Assembly (NCBI GenBank): GCA_951812305.1
Contig: CATOSB010000008.1
Location: forward strand, 558,001-622,000
Reading direction: 5' to 3'
Length of the DNA stretch: 64,000 nucleotides
Source: an uncultured Paracoccaceae bacterium
GTDB lineage: Bacteria; Pseudomonadota; Alphaproteobacteria; Rhodobacterales; Rhodobacteraceae
Shown here: one piece after another, positions 18,809 to 27,344 of the stretch
How the letters are laid out: the number at the start of each line of letters is the position of its first letter
Position numbering within the stretch: the stretch's first letter is position 1
Program-made: the position numbers and the translations under genes
Notes under the pieces: generated by a model
Told to the model about the DNA's origin: nothing
Databases searched by the model: none
The model's input: the letters and a program-made list of their open reading frames with translations, nothing else

Positions 18809-19989
18809 TGGGACTGGCCTTTTGTGATGGGTCGGGCGGGTGTGGACAGAAGGAGCGCCGTCCGACCGGTTTCGGCGTGGTGGACCTGCCGTCCGGAGAG
18901 TCCGGCCATGGCGCGGGCGGCTTTCCGGCGCAGAACGGAAACGGGCAGCGATCCGAGCACGGGCAGCGATGCGACGACCGGCCCGAAGGCCCCATCGTTG
19001 GAGAGCACGACCACGGGCCGGGGATCTTCGGTAAGGAGAGACACCCAGGCCCAGGGCAGGAAGGCTTCGAGACAGATCAGCACATCGAAGCCCGGGTCAT
19101 GGGCAGCGGAGGTCCCGTCGCCCTCCATCAGCGTCCAGGTGCCGGTGACGCCGGGAATACCGAAGCCTGCGCGGGTGATCGTGGCATCGCCTGTGCGCGC
19201 GCATGTTTCCGGGTCCAGCCGCCGGAGCGCACTGCGGCGGACGCCCTCATATGGTTCGGAGACGCCGATAAAGAGGGTGAGGTTCCGGGTCTTTGCAGCG
19301 CGGCACCAGAAGGCGCGTGCGTCGGCGTCTTCGGCCCGGAAGATGTTTTCGCCCAAGCTTGCTGTGCCGCCCTCGGGAAGGCTGTCCCTGAGCGCGATCC
19401 AGCGGGCGCGTTCGGTGATGGTGACGGGTTCGGGGATCTCCCGCCACAGGGACGTGGCCCCTGCGCCGGGCGCACCGGGTAAGATATTCCAGACCGCAAG
19501 TGTCGCGGCAATGCCGGTAAAGAGCACCGTCCGGATCCTTCGGCTCCGCAGGGTCTCCGCGACGGTCAGCGCCAGCGCGGTGACGATCAGGCCGGCAAAT
19601 CCCGCGCCTGGCAGAAGGGCGGCCAGCGGCAGGAGCGGCGAGGCGGGGAAGACCGGGAGTGCCAGAAGCGCCAGGGTCACGGGCAGGATGCCAATCCCTG
19701 CGGCAAGCAGCGAGAGCGCGACCACGATCCCTGCGGCTCCGGCCCAGGCAACTCCCGGCCCCATGCCAACCCCGACAAGACCAGTGGCCGAAGCGATGGC
19801 GGGCCAGAGCATGAAGCCGGCCATGGCGGCGGCACGCAGCGCGGCCAGTCCGGACCAGGCCGCGACGAGCAATGGCAGCAGCGCCAGCGCGAAGGGCACG
19901 GGCGGCAGAAAGAAGGCCGCAAAGGCGAGCGCCGCGCTGCCGGGGACGAAGAGAAACCTGTGCCACCCGCCTGCCTTCAGGTGTCTCAT
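18805..19989 (-). CDS. traB: TraB-like conjugal membrane protein (nitrilase-type domain)
   Basis: 394 residues. The N-terminal 190 or so form several hydrophobic segments; the C-terminal half is a carbon-nitrogen-hydrolase-like domain as in the TraB proteins of Agrobacterium plasmids and apolipoprotein N-acyltransferase. It overlaps the Toprim gene and traG by 4 bp each. I start at MRHLKAGG because ATGA overlaps the upstream stop. Its enzymatic activity, if any, is unknown. Confidence 0.75.
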   Translation of the reverse strand: MRHLKAGGWHRFLFVPGSAALAFAAFFLPPVPFALALLPLLVAAWSGLAALRAAAMAGFMLWPAIASATGLVGVGMGPGVAWAGAAGIVVALSLLAAGIGILPVTLALLALPVFPASPLLPLAALLPGAGFAGLIVTALALTVAETLRSRRIRTVLFTGIAATLAVWNILPGAPGAGATSLWREIPEPVTITERARWIALRDSLPEGGTASLGENIFRAEDADARAFWCRAAKTRNLTLFIGVSEPYEGVRRSALRRLDPETCARTGDATITRAGFGIPGVTGTWTLMEGDGTSAAHDPGFDVLICLEAFLPWAWVSLLTEDPRPVVVLSNDGAFGPVVASLPVLGSLPVSVLRRKAARAMAGLSGRQVHHAETGRTALLLSTPARPITKGQSQ

Positions 19990-21044
19990 GCGCCCGCCCT
20001 CCGGGCCGAGGCGATGGCGCCGAGCAGGGCGAAAGCCCCCCGGGTCATCAGCGTGTCGTTGAGATCGCGTTTCGAGCCTTCCGGTTCGGGGGCCTCGGCG
20101 ATGCGGAGTCGGCAGCCCCGGTCGAGATGAGGGGCCAGCGCCGCCCGAAACGCACGCCCCGCCGGGCTGCCCGGCGCATCCCGGTCGGGCGCAAGGATCA
20201 CCACGCGGTCCACCGGGACCGGCGCGCGCTTCCATCCCGAGACCCCGAACACCGCCCAGGTCTCAAGCCCCGTTACGGATCGGAGTGTCAGGGCGGTCTC
20301 GGGGCCTTCGGCGATCACCAGTGGCGCGTCCTTCTCAACACTGCCCGCCGCCGGAAACCGGGCCGGTGCCCCGCCGATTGTGCCGAAGGCGGGCTTGGGG
20401 ATTTCCACGGCGGCCTTGCGCCCGTCCGCATCGATCAGGATGCGCTGGCCGCCGACCGCATGCCCGTTCCCATCCATGGCCCAGACCACAAGCGCGGGCC
20501 GGTCGGGATCGCGGACGCGCAGGCGCGGGATCGGCGGCAGCCAGGCCAGGCCGGTTTCGGGCAGGTCCCGAATGCCACGCCCGGCGAGATAGACCTCTGC
20601 CGGACTGCCCCGCACCGGACGGGTCCATCCCTCTATCGTCTGCACCAGCGCCCGGAGGTAGGCGCGGTCCCCGGTATCTCTGTCTGCGGGCTTCCGTCTG
20701 TCCGGCATTGGGGCGTTGCCCAGCCAGCGCGCGGCCTCTGCGAGCACACGCGGAAAGTCGCTTCGCGCGCTTGTGAGGCCACAGAACACGATCGCGGCGA
20801 GATCGAGAAGGTCGCCGCCTTCCCCGGCGGAATGATCGCACCAGAGCCCGCGCCGATCACCCTTCATCCTCATCGAGAGCGCGTCGTTTTCCTTCGCCCG
20901 CCAGTCAGAGGCTCCGGGACGGACCGGCTCGCCGAAGGCCCTGCGAAAGAGATCTTCCGCCCGGGCCTCGAGCGCGGCCCTGACCTTCGCCGCATCCGGG
21001 CCTGCCGGCTTGCCCGTGCCGGTATGGGTCTCACTCGACGGCAT
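19986..21044 (-). CDS. Toprim-domain primase-like protein
   Basis: 352 residues. The N-terminal part has a zinc-ribbon-free primase-like region (AKENDALSMRM.GDRRGLWCDHSAGEGGDLLDL), and the C-terminal part is a Toprim fold with VIAEGPETALTLR as the first acidic motif and VVILAPDRDAPG as the DxD-like motif. Such proteins accompany alphaproteobacterial transfer regions and may prime synthesis on the transferred strand. Start chosen at MPSSETHTG; the longer frame upstream is the shadow of the muramidase gene. Confidence 0.75.
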   Translation of the reverse strand: MPSSETHTGTGKPAGPDAAKVRAALEARAEDLFRRAFGEPVRPGASDWRAKENDALSMRMKGDRRGLWCDHSAGEGGDLLDLAAIVFCGLTSARSDFPRVLAEAARWLGNAPMPDRRKPADRDTGDRAYLRALVQTIEGWTRPVRGSPAEVYLAGRGIRDLPETGLAWLPPIPRLRVRDPDRPALVVWAMDGNGHAVGGQRILIDADGRKAAVEIPKPAFGTIGGAPARFPAAGSVEKDAPLVIAEGPETALTLRSVTGLETWAVFGVSGWKRAPVPVDRVVILAPDRDAPGSPAGRAFRAALAPHLDRGCRLRIAEAPEPEGSKRDLNDTLMTRGAFALLGAIASARRAGA

Positions 21045-21795
21045 AGGGATCAAGGCTCCAGTTGCGGACAGAGGGGGACAGCGTTCCGGCGCGTTCCGCG
21101 CCGCGCATGGCAGCACCGACATCGCGCAGCCTGACCGCGCCGAAGGCGAGAACGCTTGTGTCGGGGATGGGCGCGGCAGGCCGGGGGTTGTGGAGGGCCA
21201 GAGAGACCGGCTGTCCGGCCAGAACCGCGAGCACGGTGGCGGGGGTTGTGAGCGCCCGGTTGCCGGCCACCCCGCGATAGGCGGAGTGTCCCCGCTGCGG
21301 CCCATAGGTCAGCGGCAGGGCGGCCCAGATGCCCGCGAGGCAATTGCCATAGCGGGGATGGTTGGCGGGCGGACCGGGGGTGCCGCATTCCGCGATCAGA
21401 AGCCCTGCGAGACGATCCTGAAGTGCTGCATCAAACCGTGTGGTGCGCGCGATTCCGTGGGTTCTGACCAGGCGGGCGAGCGTGTCGCGGATGAACTGGT
21501 ATCCCCCGGCAGCGGTGGAGGGTGCCCCTGCGGCCCGGACCCGGGTCTGCCAGTCGAGCACCTCGCCCACAGACATGGCGGTGAGCGGTTTTGGAGGGGC
21601 GCGCGGGATGCGGCGTTCGTAATCGTCATAGCCGCGCGGGGCCTCGAGCGCGCGGATGAAGCCCAGAAGATCGGTGGTGGTGCGGGTCTCTGCCCGCGCC
21701 GCGTGGAGGGGGTAAAGGCAAAGAAGAAGCAGGAGGATGAAGGCCCACCCCACACCGCAGACGCCTGCGCGCATGAGAATTATGTCTCCGTTCAT
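21031..21795 (-). CDS. Exported muramidase-like protein (VirB1 role)
   Basis: 254 residues. A hydrophobic N-terminal signal (FILLLLLCLYPLHAARA) precedes a lysozyme-like domain with a likely catalytic Glu in RALEAPRGYDDYE, the MSVGEVLDWQ block and STAAGGYQFIRDTL. It would open peptidoglycan for the transfer channel. The last 60 or so residues are an extension not seen in its neighbour. It shares the whole domain with the fusion gene directly upstream, from which it may have arisen by duplication, and overlaps that gene by 4 bp. Confidence 0.75.
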   Translation of the reverse strand: MNGDIILMRAGVCGVGWAFILLLLLCLYPLHAARAETRTTTDLLGFIRALEAPRGYDDYERRIPRAPPKPLTAMSVGEVLDWQTRVRAAGAPSTAAGGYQFIRDTLARLVRTHGIARTTRFDAALQDRLAGLLIAECGTPGPPANHPRYGNCLAGIWAALPLTYGPQRGHSAYRGVAGNRALTTPATVLAVLAGQPVSLALHNPRPAAPIPDTSVLAFGAVRLRDVGAAMRGAERAGTLSPSVRNWSLDPYAVE

Positions 21796-23147
21796 TTAAT
21801 GATCTTTCCGATGGCGGGGGGCAGGAACCATGCGAGCGCGGCGGCGGTGATCTCCAGCAGCAGAAACGACATGGCGGCAAAAAGCGGGTTGGTCTCTGAG
21901 CGGACCGACCAGGCCATCTCGAGCGTGATCCCGGTCAGGAGCATGACCACGAACAGGGAGAGCCCTGCGGAGACCGGCAGCAGCGCGGCACTGCGCGCCT
22001 TTGCGGTGGTCTCCTTCAGCCCGCCGAAGCCAAGGGCGAAGAGGCCGGCGGCGGCGGCCAGAAGCAGCCGGGCGCTCCAGTAGACGATAAGTCCCGGAAG
22101 AAGGGCGAAGGGTAAAAGGTTCAGCGCGGCGATTACGATCACGCCGACCTGTATCGCTATGGGCCAGATTCCCAACCCTTCGAAGAGCGAGAAGATGAGC
22201 GCCATGCGGCCCGACACGAAGGCGTTGAGCGAAAACGCCGTGCCGGTGCCCGGGCTTCCGGCCAACTGGCGTACAACCGCACCGATGAAGTCGATAAACG
22301 CGCCCGGCATGGTAAGCAGCGCCAGACAGAGGCAGACGGTCAGAAGCCGGAAGGCCAGACCGGCGTAGAGGGCTTCGGGGTTGCCGGAGAAGATCCAGCT
22401 CCCCGCCCTGAGAACGAGATCGACAACGAAGAGGCCGAGCAACAGGCCGATGGCCGAGGTGCCGATACCGGCGAGCACCTTCTGCGAGGCCCCGGCGATC
22501 TCTTCCAGCACCTGGTCCCAATGGAACCCGAAGGTCTGACCGCCACGCACGGCGGCAATCTCGGAACCGAGAGAGGCCACAGTGCGCTCGCAGGCGAGAA
22601 CCGCCCTGTAGCTCGGGGCGGTGATAAGCGCGTGGTTGGCGGCCACCCCTTCATAGACCGAGTGTCCGGCGCCTGCGCCGCTGACGCGCGGCAGCGCGGC
22701 CCAGACCCCGGCGACCCTGTTGGCGGTCTCCGGCGAGGTGTCGCCCGCCCGATACCCGGTGGCGCGCAACAGGTGCCGTCCGAGCCGGTCCTGGGTCGCC
22801 GCGTCGAAGGTCTCCGAGGGCTGCACCACACCCTGGTCGACAAGACCCTGGAGGGTGGGGCGGATGATCTGGTACTTTCCGGCGGCAGAGGAGACCGAGC
22901 CACCGCGTACCGTGTTGCGCTGCCAGGCCAGCACCTCGCCCACGCTCATCGTGGTGATCGCGCGCGGTGGCCGTACCTTCACCCCATAATAGACGGTGTC
23001 ATGGTTTCCGCCCGCTTCCAGCCGCCCGACCAGATCAAGCACCGTGTCCTCGGTGCAGGCAGGCGCAGGCAGGGCCATAAAGAGACAGGCGAGACACAGC
23101 AGGGCCGAAAGCAGCCTGGACCGCAGAGGATATACGTCATGCCCCAT
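21792..23147 (-). CDS. Muramidase-TrbL/VirB6-like fusion protein
   Basis: 451 residues. After a signal peptide (LLSALLCLACLFMALPAPA), residues about 35-190 form a lysozyme-like domain (GRLEAGGNHDTVYYG, MSVGEVLAWQ, SSAAGKYQIIRPTL). From about 215 the protein has at least five or six membrane segments with a TrbL/VirB6-like pattern (LLLGLFVVDLVLRAGSWIF is close to the separate TrbL). It would tether peptidoglycan cleavage to the inner-membrane channel. Start taken at MGHDVYPLRSR, where a signal peptide begins. Read divergently from the brnT gene, 61 bp away. Confidence 0.72.
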   Translation of the reverse strand: MGHDVYPLRSRLLSALLCLACLFMALPAPACTEDTVLDLVGRLEAGGNHDTVYYGVKVRPPRAITTMSVGEVLAWQRNTVRGGSVSSAAGKYQIIRPTLQGLVDQGVVQPSETFDAATQDRLGRHLLRATGYRAGDTSPETANRVAGVWAALPRVSGAGAGHSVYEGVAANHALITAPSYRAVLACERTVASLGSEIAAVRGGQTFGFHWDQVLEEIAGASQKVLAGIGTSAIGLLLGLFVVDLVLRAGSWIFSGNPEALYAGLAFRLLTVCLCLALLTMPGAFIDFIGAVVRQLAGSPGTGTAFSLNAFVSGRMALIFSLFEGLGIWPIAIQVGVIVIAALNLLPFALLPGLIVYWSARLLLAAAAGLFALGFGGLKETTAKARSAALLPVSAGLSLFVVMLLTGITLEMAWSVRSETNPLFAAMSFLLLEITAAALAWFLPPAIGKIIK

Positions 23148-23208
23148 GGGCGTGTCCCCATGGTCGTGCCGGATTGACCGCCGGAAATAATATGCATATA
23201 TAAAATAG
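23148..23208. promoter_or_regulatory. Divergent intergenic region, muramidase-TrbL and brnTA
   Basis: 61 bp of AT-rich sequence (AATATGCATATATAAAAT) between two genes read outwards, inside an otherwise GC-rich cluster. BrnA antitoxins repress their own promoters, so a BrnA operator here could also affect the tra gene to the left. This is inferred from position and composition only. Confidence 0.4.
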
Positions 23209-23490
23209 ATGAAGCTGGAATGGGATCCTGCGAAACGCACGAGAACGCTGAAGGAGCGTGGCCTGGACTTTGCCGATGTCGTTCAATTTGATTGGGAAGC
23301 GGCAATTTACGCGGTGGATCAACGGCGAGAGTATGGTGAGGAGCGTTTCGTTGCGTTCGGGTTCATGGATGCTGTTTTCGTCAGCCTCGCCTACACCATT
23401 CGAAACGATACCCTGCGCGTCATATCGCTGCGCAGGGCAAACCGTCGTGAAAGGAAAATCTATGACCGTGTCAAGAGCGCCTCTGATTGA
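23209..23490 (+). CDS. brnT: BrnT family toxin (ribonuclease)
   Basis: 93 residues with the BrnT pattern: MKLEWDPAKRTRTLKERGLDFADVVQ at the start, then LAYTIRNDTLRVISLRRANRRERKIYD. BrnT is a RelE-fold ribonuclease toxin neutralised by BrnA. It overlaps brnA by 29 bp, so the two are translationally linked. It is the only plus-strand unit in the tra/trb cluster. Confidence 0.88.
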   Translation: MKLEWDPAKRTRTLKERGLDFADVVQFDWEAAIYAVDQRREYGEERFVAFGFMDAVFVSLAYTIRNDTLRVISLRRANRRERKIYDRVKSASD

Positions 23491-23689
23491 TGACGATGGC
23501 GAGGTTCGCGAAATTACCGAGGAAGATGCCCAATTCTTTAAACGCGGCCGTCCGCCGCTTCCTCCATCAGATCGCAAGCATCGGGTGACGATGATGCTGG
23601 ACCCCGACATTCTGGCGCGTCTGAAGGCGGAGGGGCGCGGCTGGCAGACGCGGGCCAACGCGCTGTTGCGCGAGGCATTGGGCCTGTAG
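23462..23689 (+). CDS. brnA: BrnA family antitoxin
   Basis: 75 residues. The acidic N-terminus is followed by FFKRGRPPLPPSDRKHRVTMMLDPDILARLKAEG and a final helix GWQTRANALLREALGL, a ribbon-helix-helix DNA-binding fold typical of BrnA. Its stop lies 4 bp from the stop of trbI on the other strand, so the pair is a compact cassette between two transfer genes. Confidence 0.87.
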   Translation: MTVSRAPLIDDDGEVREITEEDAQFFKRGRPPLPPSDRKHRVTMMLDPDILARLKAEGRGWQTRANALLREALGL

Positions 23690-23693
23690 GGTC

Positions 23694-24755
23694 TCACGGG
23701 CGTATCTCGGGAAGGGTTATGTCGTCTTCGACGAGGACGTTCATGAGGGTGCCGGCCCTGACGCGGAAGCGGGGGCCGCGCTCAAGCAACTGCCCGAGAT
23801 AGTCTTCGGCCACGCGCCCCGTGGCGCTGCCGGTGGCCTGCGCGATGAGTGCCCCGAGATCACTGTCCTGTTGCGGGGTGGTTCCGGTGAGGATCTGTGT
23901 TGCGTTGCCCGCGAGATCGAGAAGCACGGCGGCGCCGAGCGCGGTCAGCAGGCCGGTCGCGCGGCGGGCGCGCACGCCCGAGGCCCCGTCGGCCCCGAGG
24001 GTGGCAAACTGGTCCAGATCATGGCGCGTCCCGTCGGGCATTCGGAGATCGGTCCAGGCAACAAAGAGCCGGCGCTGCCCGGCGCGGGTGTCCGAGCCAT
24101 AGGTGCCGACAAGCGCCGCGCCGCGCGGGATGAGCACGCGCGTTCCGGTGTCGCTGTCCAGAACGTCTTCGGCGACGCGGGCGCGCACCAGGCCCGGCAG
24201 ATCCGAGTCGAGCGGGGTCTCCAGCACGGCGGGAATGACATTGCCGCGGGCGAGAAGATATTCGCTGTCTTCCGCGACAGGGTCCGGCGCGACGGGGCCG
24301 GGTACGCCTGCGTCTGCGATGTCCGGCGGCACCGTGCCCCCCGGCAGCGGCGCGGCCTCCGGCTCCGGGTCACGCCGCATCACAAGCGTGGTGGCATCCT
24401 CCACGCCCGGAGTGAGCGGGCTGTCCCAGGCGAGGCGCTGACGTTCCTCAAGGCGATCATGTTCGGTGGCGAGGCGTTCGCGCAAGGCCCGCAGCGCGGG
24501 GTCTTCCGGCGGTGCCTCTGCGCCGCCAGCGGGAAGGGCGGTCCTGTCCGGTGTGACGGGGCTGCCCGCCCCTTCGGCCTGTTCCGGCAGGGCGATGCGG
24601 TCTCCGGCGGACGGCTGGAACTCCGAGGGTGGCTGTGTCCCATCGCCCTGAAGCGCGTAGCCGAAGAGAAAGCCGCCGCCGATGCCGACCAGGACGGCAA
24701 AGAGAACGATCCCGAGCACGGTGGCGGAGACGACCGGTTGTTCTGTCCTGCTCAT
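23694..24755 (-). CDS. trbI: TrbI/VirB10-like channel protein
   Basis: 353 residues: a short cytoplasmic N-terminus, one membrane segment (VLGIVLFAVLVGIGGGFLFG), a proline-rich linker, and the C-terminal VirB10 barrel domain (LARGNVIPAVLETPLDSDLPG, RVLIPRGAALVGTYG, GQRRLFVAWTDLRMPDG). The start at 24755 overlaps trbF by ATGA and gives the membrane segment at the expected place. It spans inner and outer membranes in the type IV channel. Confidence 0.92.
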   Translation of the reverse strand: MSRTEQPVVSATVLGIVLFAVLVGIGGGFLFGYALQGDGTQPPSEFQPSAGDRIALPEQAEGAGSPVTPDRTALPAGGAEAPPEDPALRALRERLATEHDRLEERQRLAWDSPLTPGVEDATTLVMRRDPEPEAAPLPGGTVPPDIADAGVPGPVAPDPVAEDSEYLLARGNVIPAVLETPLDSDLPGLVRARVAEDVLDSDTGTRVLIPRGAALVGTYGSDTRAGQRRLFVAWTDLRMPDGTRHDLDQFATLGADGASGVRARRATGLLTALGAAVLLDLAGNATQILTGTTPQQDSDLGALIAQATGSATGRVAEDYLGQLLERGPRFRVRAGTLMNVLVEDDITLPEIRP

Positions 24756-25414
24756 TGCAGCCTCACGATGTCGAAATCCTCGACCACCATCCCCATGGGG
24801 TTCTGCATGAGAACCGCGTCGTCGGTGATGCGGCGGCGTCCGAGCACGAAGGTGCCCCGGAAGCGGCGGCGCTCTTCCTCGATCCCCGATCCCCGGCTGC
24901 GTCGGATCTCTTCCCATGTTGCGAGCCAGCTGCGCCCGCCCACGAGCACAACCGAAGCCACTGCAACATCCACGGTGCGGGTTTCGGCGAGCCGGAAGGG
25001 CGAGGTGTCGGGACTGCGCACCCAGGCCACGACCTTGCGGTCGGCGGTCGAATTGGCTTCCAGAAAATACTGGATGCGTCTGAGGCGACCCCGCATGACC
25101 GCCTCGTCGATGGAGACCGAGCGCCAGTCGCGCAGGAAGGCAGTGATCTCGTGGCGGATGGCGGTATCGGGCCAGTCGGCGATCTCGCGGGGCGCAATGA
25201 CCGGCTGGGCCTGTCCGATCTCATCTATGGCGACAATATAGGGGATATATTCGGAGCGCACCGCGGCCCAGATGCCGAAGCCCATGGCCAGCGCGGCGAA
25301 CCCCATGGCGGCGAGAAAGGCACGGCGCCAGTGTTCGCGCTCGACGGCCAGCGCGGCGTGGCGGTCCTCCCAGGCGGCGCGCGCCCGGGCGAAGGGATCG
25401 GGGGCCGGGCTCAT
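24752..25414 (-). CDS. trbF: TrbF/VirB8-like inner-membrane protein
   Basis: 220 residues with one membrane segment near 38-55 and a periplasmic VirB8-fold domain (YIPYIVAIDEIGQAQPV, IRHEITAFLRDWRSVSID, VRSPDTSPF). The typical length is about 220-260. Overlaps trbL and trbI by 4 bp on each side. Core structural component of the channel. Confidence 0.88.
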   Translation of the reverse strand: MSPAPDPFARARAAWEDRHAALAVEREHWRRAFLAAMGFAALAMGFGIWAAVRSEYIPYIVAIDEIGQAQPVIAPREIADWPDTAIRHEITAFLRDWRSVSIDEAVMRGRLRRIQYFLEANSTADRKVVAWVRSPDTSPFRLAETRTVDVAVASVVLVGGRSWLATWEEIRRSRGSGIEEERRRFRGTFVLGRRRITDDAVLMQNPMGMVVEDFDIVRLQ

Positions 25415-26529
25415 GTGTCCTCGCCCCCGGTGCGTCCGATCTTCTCGCTGATTTTCCGCGCGATCGAGCCGCGAATGTCTCCCCGGGCGGCGGCGCTGCC
25501 CCAGTCCATGCCTGTGTTGCGCGCGCCGGTCAGCGCGGCCTTGCCAATCCCGCTCGCCCCGGCCCCGGCTTTTGCACCCGCCACGGTCCCGACAGCGGCC
25601 CCCACTGCCGTGCCCGCCCCGGTCACGGCCATGGTCTTTCCGGCCGATCCCGCCATCCTGCCCACCATCTCGGCGCTGCGACTGCCGATCTTCGCCCCGG
25701 CGACCAGCGCCTCGATTGTCTGGGGCAGGGTCAGGATCATGACCCCGCTGACGATCTGCAACAGCACGATGCCCATGGCGTTCAGGAGCCCCGCGCCTGC
25801 GCTTGTGGCCAGCGCGTCGGTCATCGCCCCCATCGAGGAGATGACGATCATCAGCCCCATGAGTTTGAAGGCCTTGCCGATGAGGGCGTTGACATAGCCA
25901 AGCGCGATGTCGCGGGTTTCGGTGAGACCGGCGAAGAGGAGGGCGGCGATGCCGGCGAGGCCGACGAGATACAGCTCGGCCCAGATCACCACCAGCATCG
26001 CCACGGACATGGCCAGCACGATGATCGAGATGACGGCGGCAAAGATGTAGAACCAGGTGCCCGGGCTCCAGAGCTCCATCGCCTGCATCCAGCCCCAGGC
26101 GCGGGAGAGACCCTGGCCGACCATGGCGCCGGGTTCGATGTTGGCGCCGCCGGCGGTCCCGGCAATATCAAGCGCCGTGCGGGCGAGCCAGTGGACGAAG
26201 ACCGGCACCATTCCGGCCAGGAGCCAGACACAGCTGACAAAGCCGAGCTGGAAGGCGAAGCCCTTGACCAGCCCGGTGACATCGCTGTCGCCGAGGATTG
26301 CCCGTCCGGCGCGCAGTGTGAAATCCACCACCAGAAGCGTGATCATCGCCTGGCGCACGAGATCGCCAAGCCGCGTGCCCACGGCATCGAGCTGGCCCTT
26401 CATGGTGACAATCATGTCCTCGAGCGCATCTCCCACGGCCTGGGCCTCAGCCGGACCGGACAGCAGCAAGAGCAGACCTGCGGTCAGGGCGAGCGTGGGC
26501 GCACTGTATGAACAGATTCGGCGCATCAC
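25411..26529 (-). CDS. trbL: TrbL/VirB6-like polytopic membrane protein
   Basis: 372 residues with a signal-like N-terminus, about six membrane segments and the conserved VDFTLRAGRAILG segment. The C-terminal 90 residues are Ala/Gly-rich (AVTGAGTAVGAAVGTV), as in other TrbL proteins. The gene overlaps trbJ and trbF by 4 bp. Forms part of the inner-membrane pore. Confidence 0.88.
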   Translation of the reverse strand: MMRRICSYSAPTLALTAGLLLLLSGPAEAQAVGDALEDMIVTMKGQLDAVGTRLGDLVRQAMITLLVVDFTLRAGRAILGDSDVTGLVKGFAFQLGFVSCVWLLAGMVPVFVHWLARTALDIAGTAGGANIEPGAMVGQGLSRAWGWMQAMELWSPGTWFYIFAAVISIIVLAMSVAMLVVIWAELYLVGLAGIAALLFAGLTETRDIALGYVNALIGKAFKLMGLMIVISSMGAMTDALATSAGAGLLNAMGIVLLQIVSGVMILTLPQTIEALVAGAKIGSRSAEMVGRMAGSAGKTMAVTGAGTAVGAAVGTVAGAKAGAGASGIGKAALTGARNTGMDWGSAAARGDIRGSIARKISEKIGRTGGEDT

Positions 26530-27344
26530 GGTCTGCCCAGGCCGAACATGTCCTGCATGCTGCGGCCGCGCGACCGGGTGTCGAGACGTTCAAGGGTTTC
26601 GTGGACCTCGGTCTCGAAGCGGCGTTCGGCGACCTCCCGGCGGTCCATATCCGCCAGTACCCGGCCCCAGGCCACGGCGACGGTCTCGCCCTGGGTTGCG
26701 GTCAGGGCACGCAGATCATTCATTTGCCGCGCCATGGAGGCCGCGATCTGGCTGGCGCCCTGAAGCACCTGCATCTGACCCGCCTCGGAGCCAAACCGCG
26801 CGGTGACAAGATCGATCAGCCGGGCCTCGCTCCCGACATCCCCGAGCGTCGCGCCGGCACCCCTGAGCCCGGTTTCCAGCGCGGCCTGCCAGCGGTCCTG
26901 CCAGGTGTCATAATCCTCGCCGAGGCGCGCCCGGTCGAGGTCGCGGCGCTCGAAGAGGGGATCGGTGATCAGATCGGAGCGCAGGAAGCTGTCGAGCGCG
27001 CGGCCCGACTGCGCCAGGGCGCCGGCCGCCTGGCCGATCCCGCGCAGCCGGGTCACTGCGGTCATGGCCTCGCGCAGGTGTCGCTCCGGCAGGCTTTTGA
27101 TATCACGCAGCATGACCTCATAGGCGGCAAGCTCGGTTGCGAGCTGTTCCGCCTGCGCCGCGAGACTTTGGGTTTCGGTCGAGAGAATGGCCCCCTCGGT
27201 GGTGACGATCTTCGCGAGCTGGCTGTTGTTGAGAAGCTGCGTCCATTCGGTGGCATGACCGGTGACGCCACCGCCAGCGGCGGGCAGGGGGGTCATGGCA
27301 AGCGCGATGAGAAGCAGCGCGGTTTCAAGTGATTTCTGTGTCAC
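26526..27344 (-). CDS. trbJ: TrbJ/VirB5-like exported protein
   Basis: 272 residues with an N-terminal signal peptide and a helical, coiled-coil body (WTQLLNNSQLAKIVTTEGAILSTETQSL). VirB5-class proteins sit at the pilus tip. The gene starts 20 bp before the end of the trbE sequence and overlaps trbL by 4 bp. Confidence 0.82.
   Translation of the reverse strand: MTQKSLETALLLIALAMTPLPAAGGGVTGHATEWTQLLNNSQLAKIVTTEGAILSTETQSLAAQAEQLATELAAYEVMLRDIKSLPERHLREAMTAVTRLRGIGQAAGALAQSGRALDSFLRSDLITDPLFERRDLDRARLGEDYDTWQDRWQAALETGLRGAGATLGDVGSEARLIDLVTARFGSEAGQMQVLQGASQIAASMARQMNDLRALTATQGETVAVAWGRVLADMDRREVAERRFETEVHETLERLDTRSRGRSMQDMFGLGRP

Noticed and set aside
17222..20062. 946-codon open frame on the plus strand
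   Set aside because: Antisense shadow of traG, traB and the Toprim gene in GC-rich DNA; repetitive low-complexity composition and no start context, while the minus-strand genes carry clear motifs.
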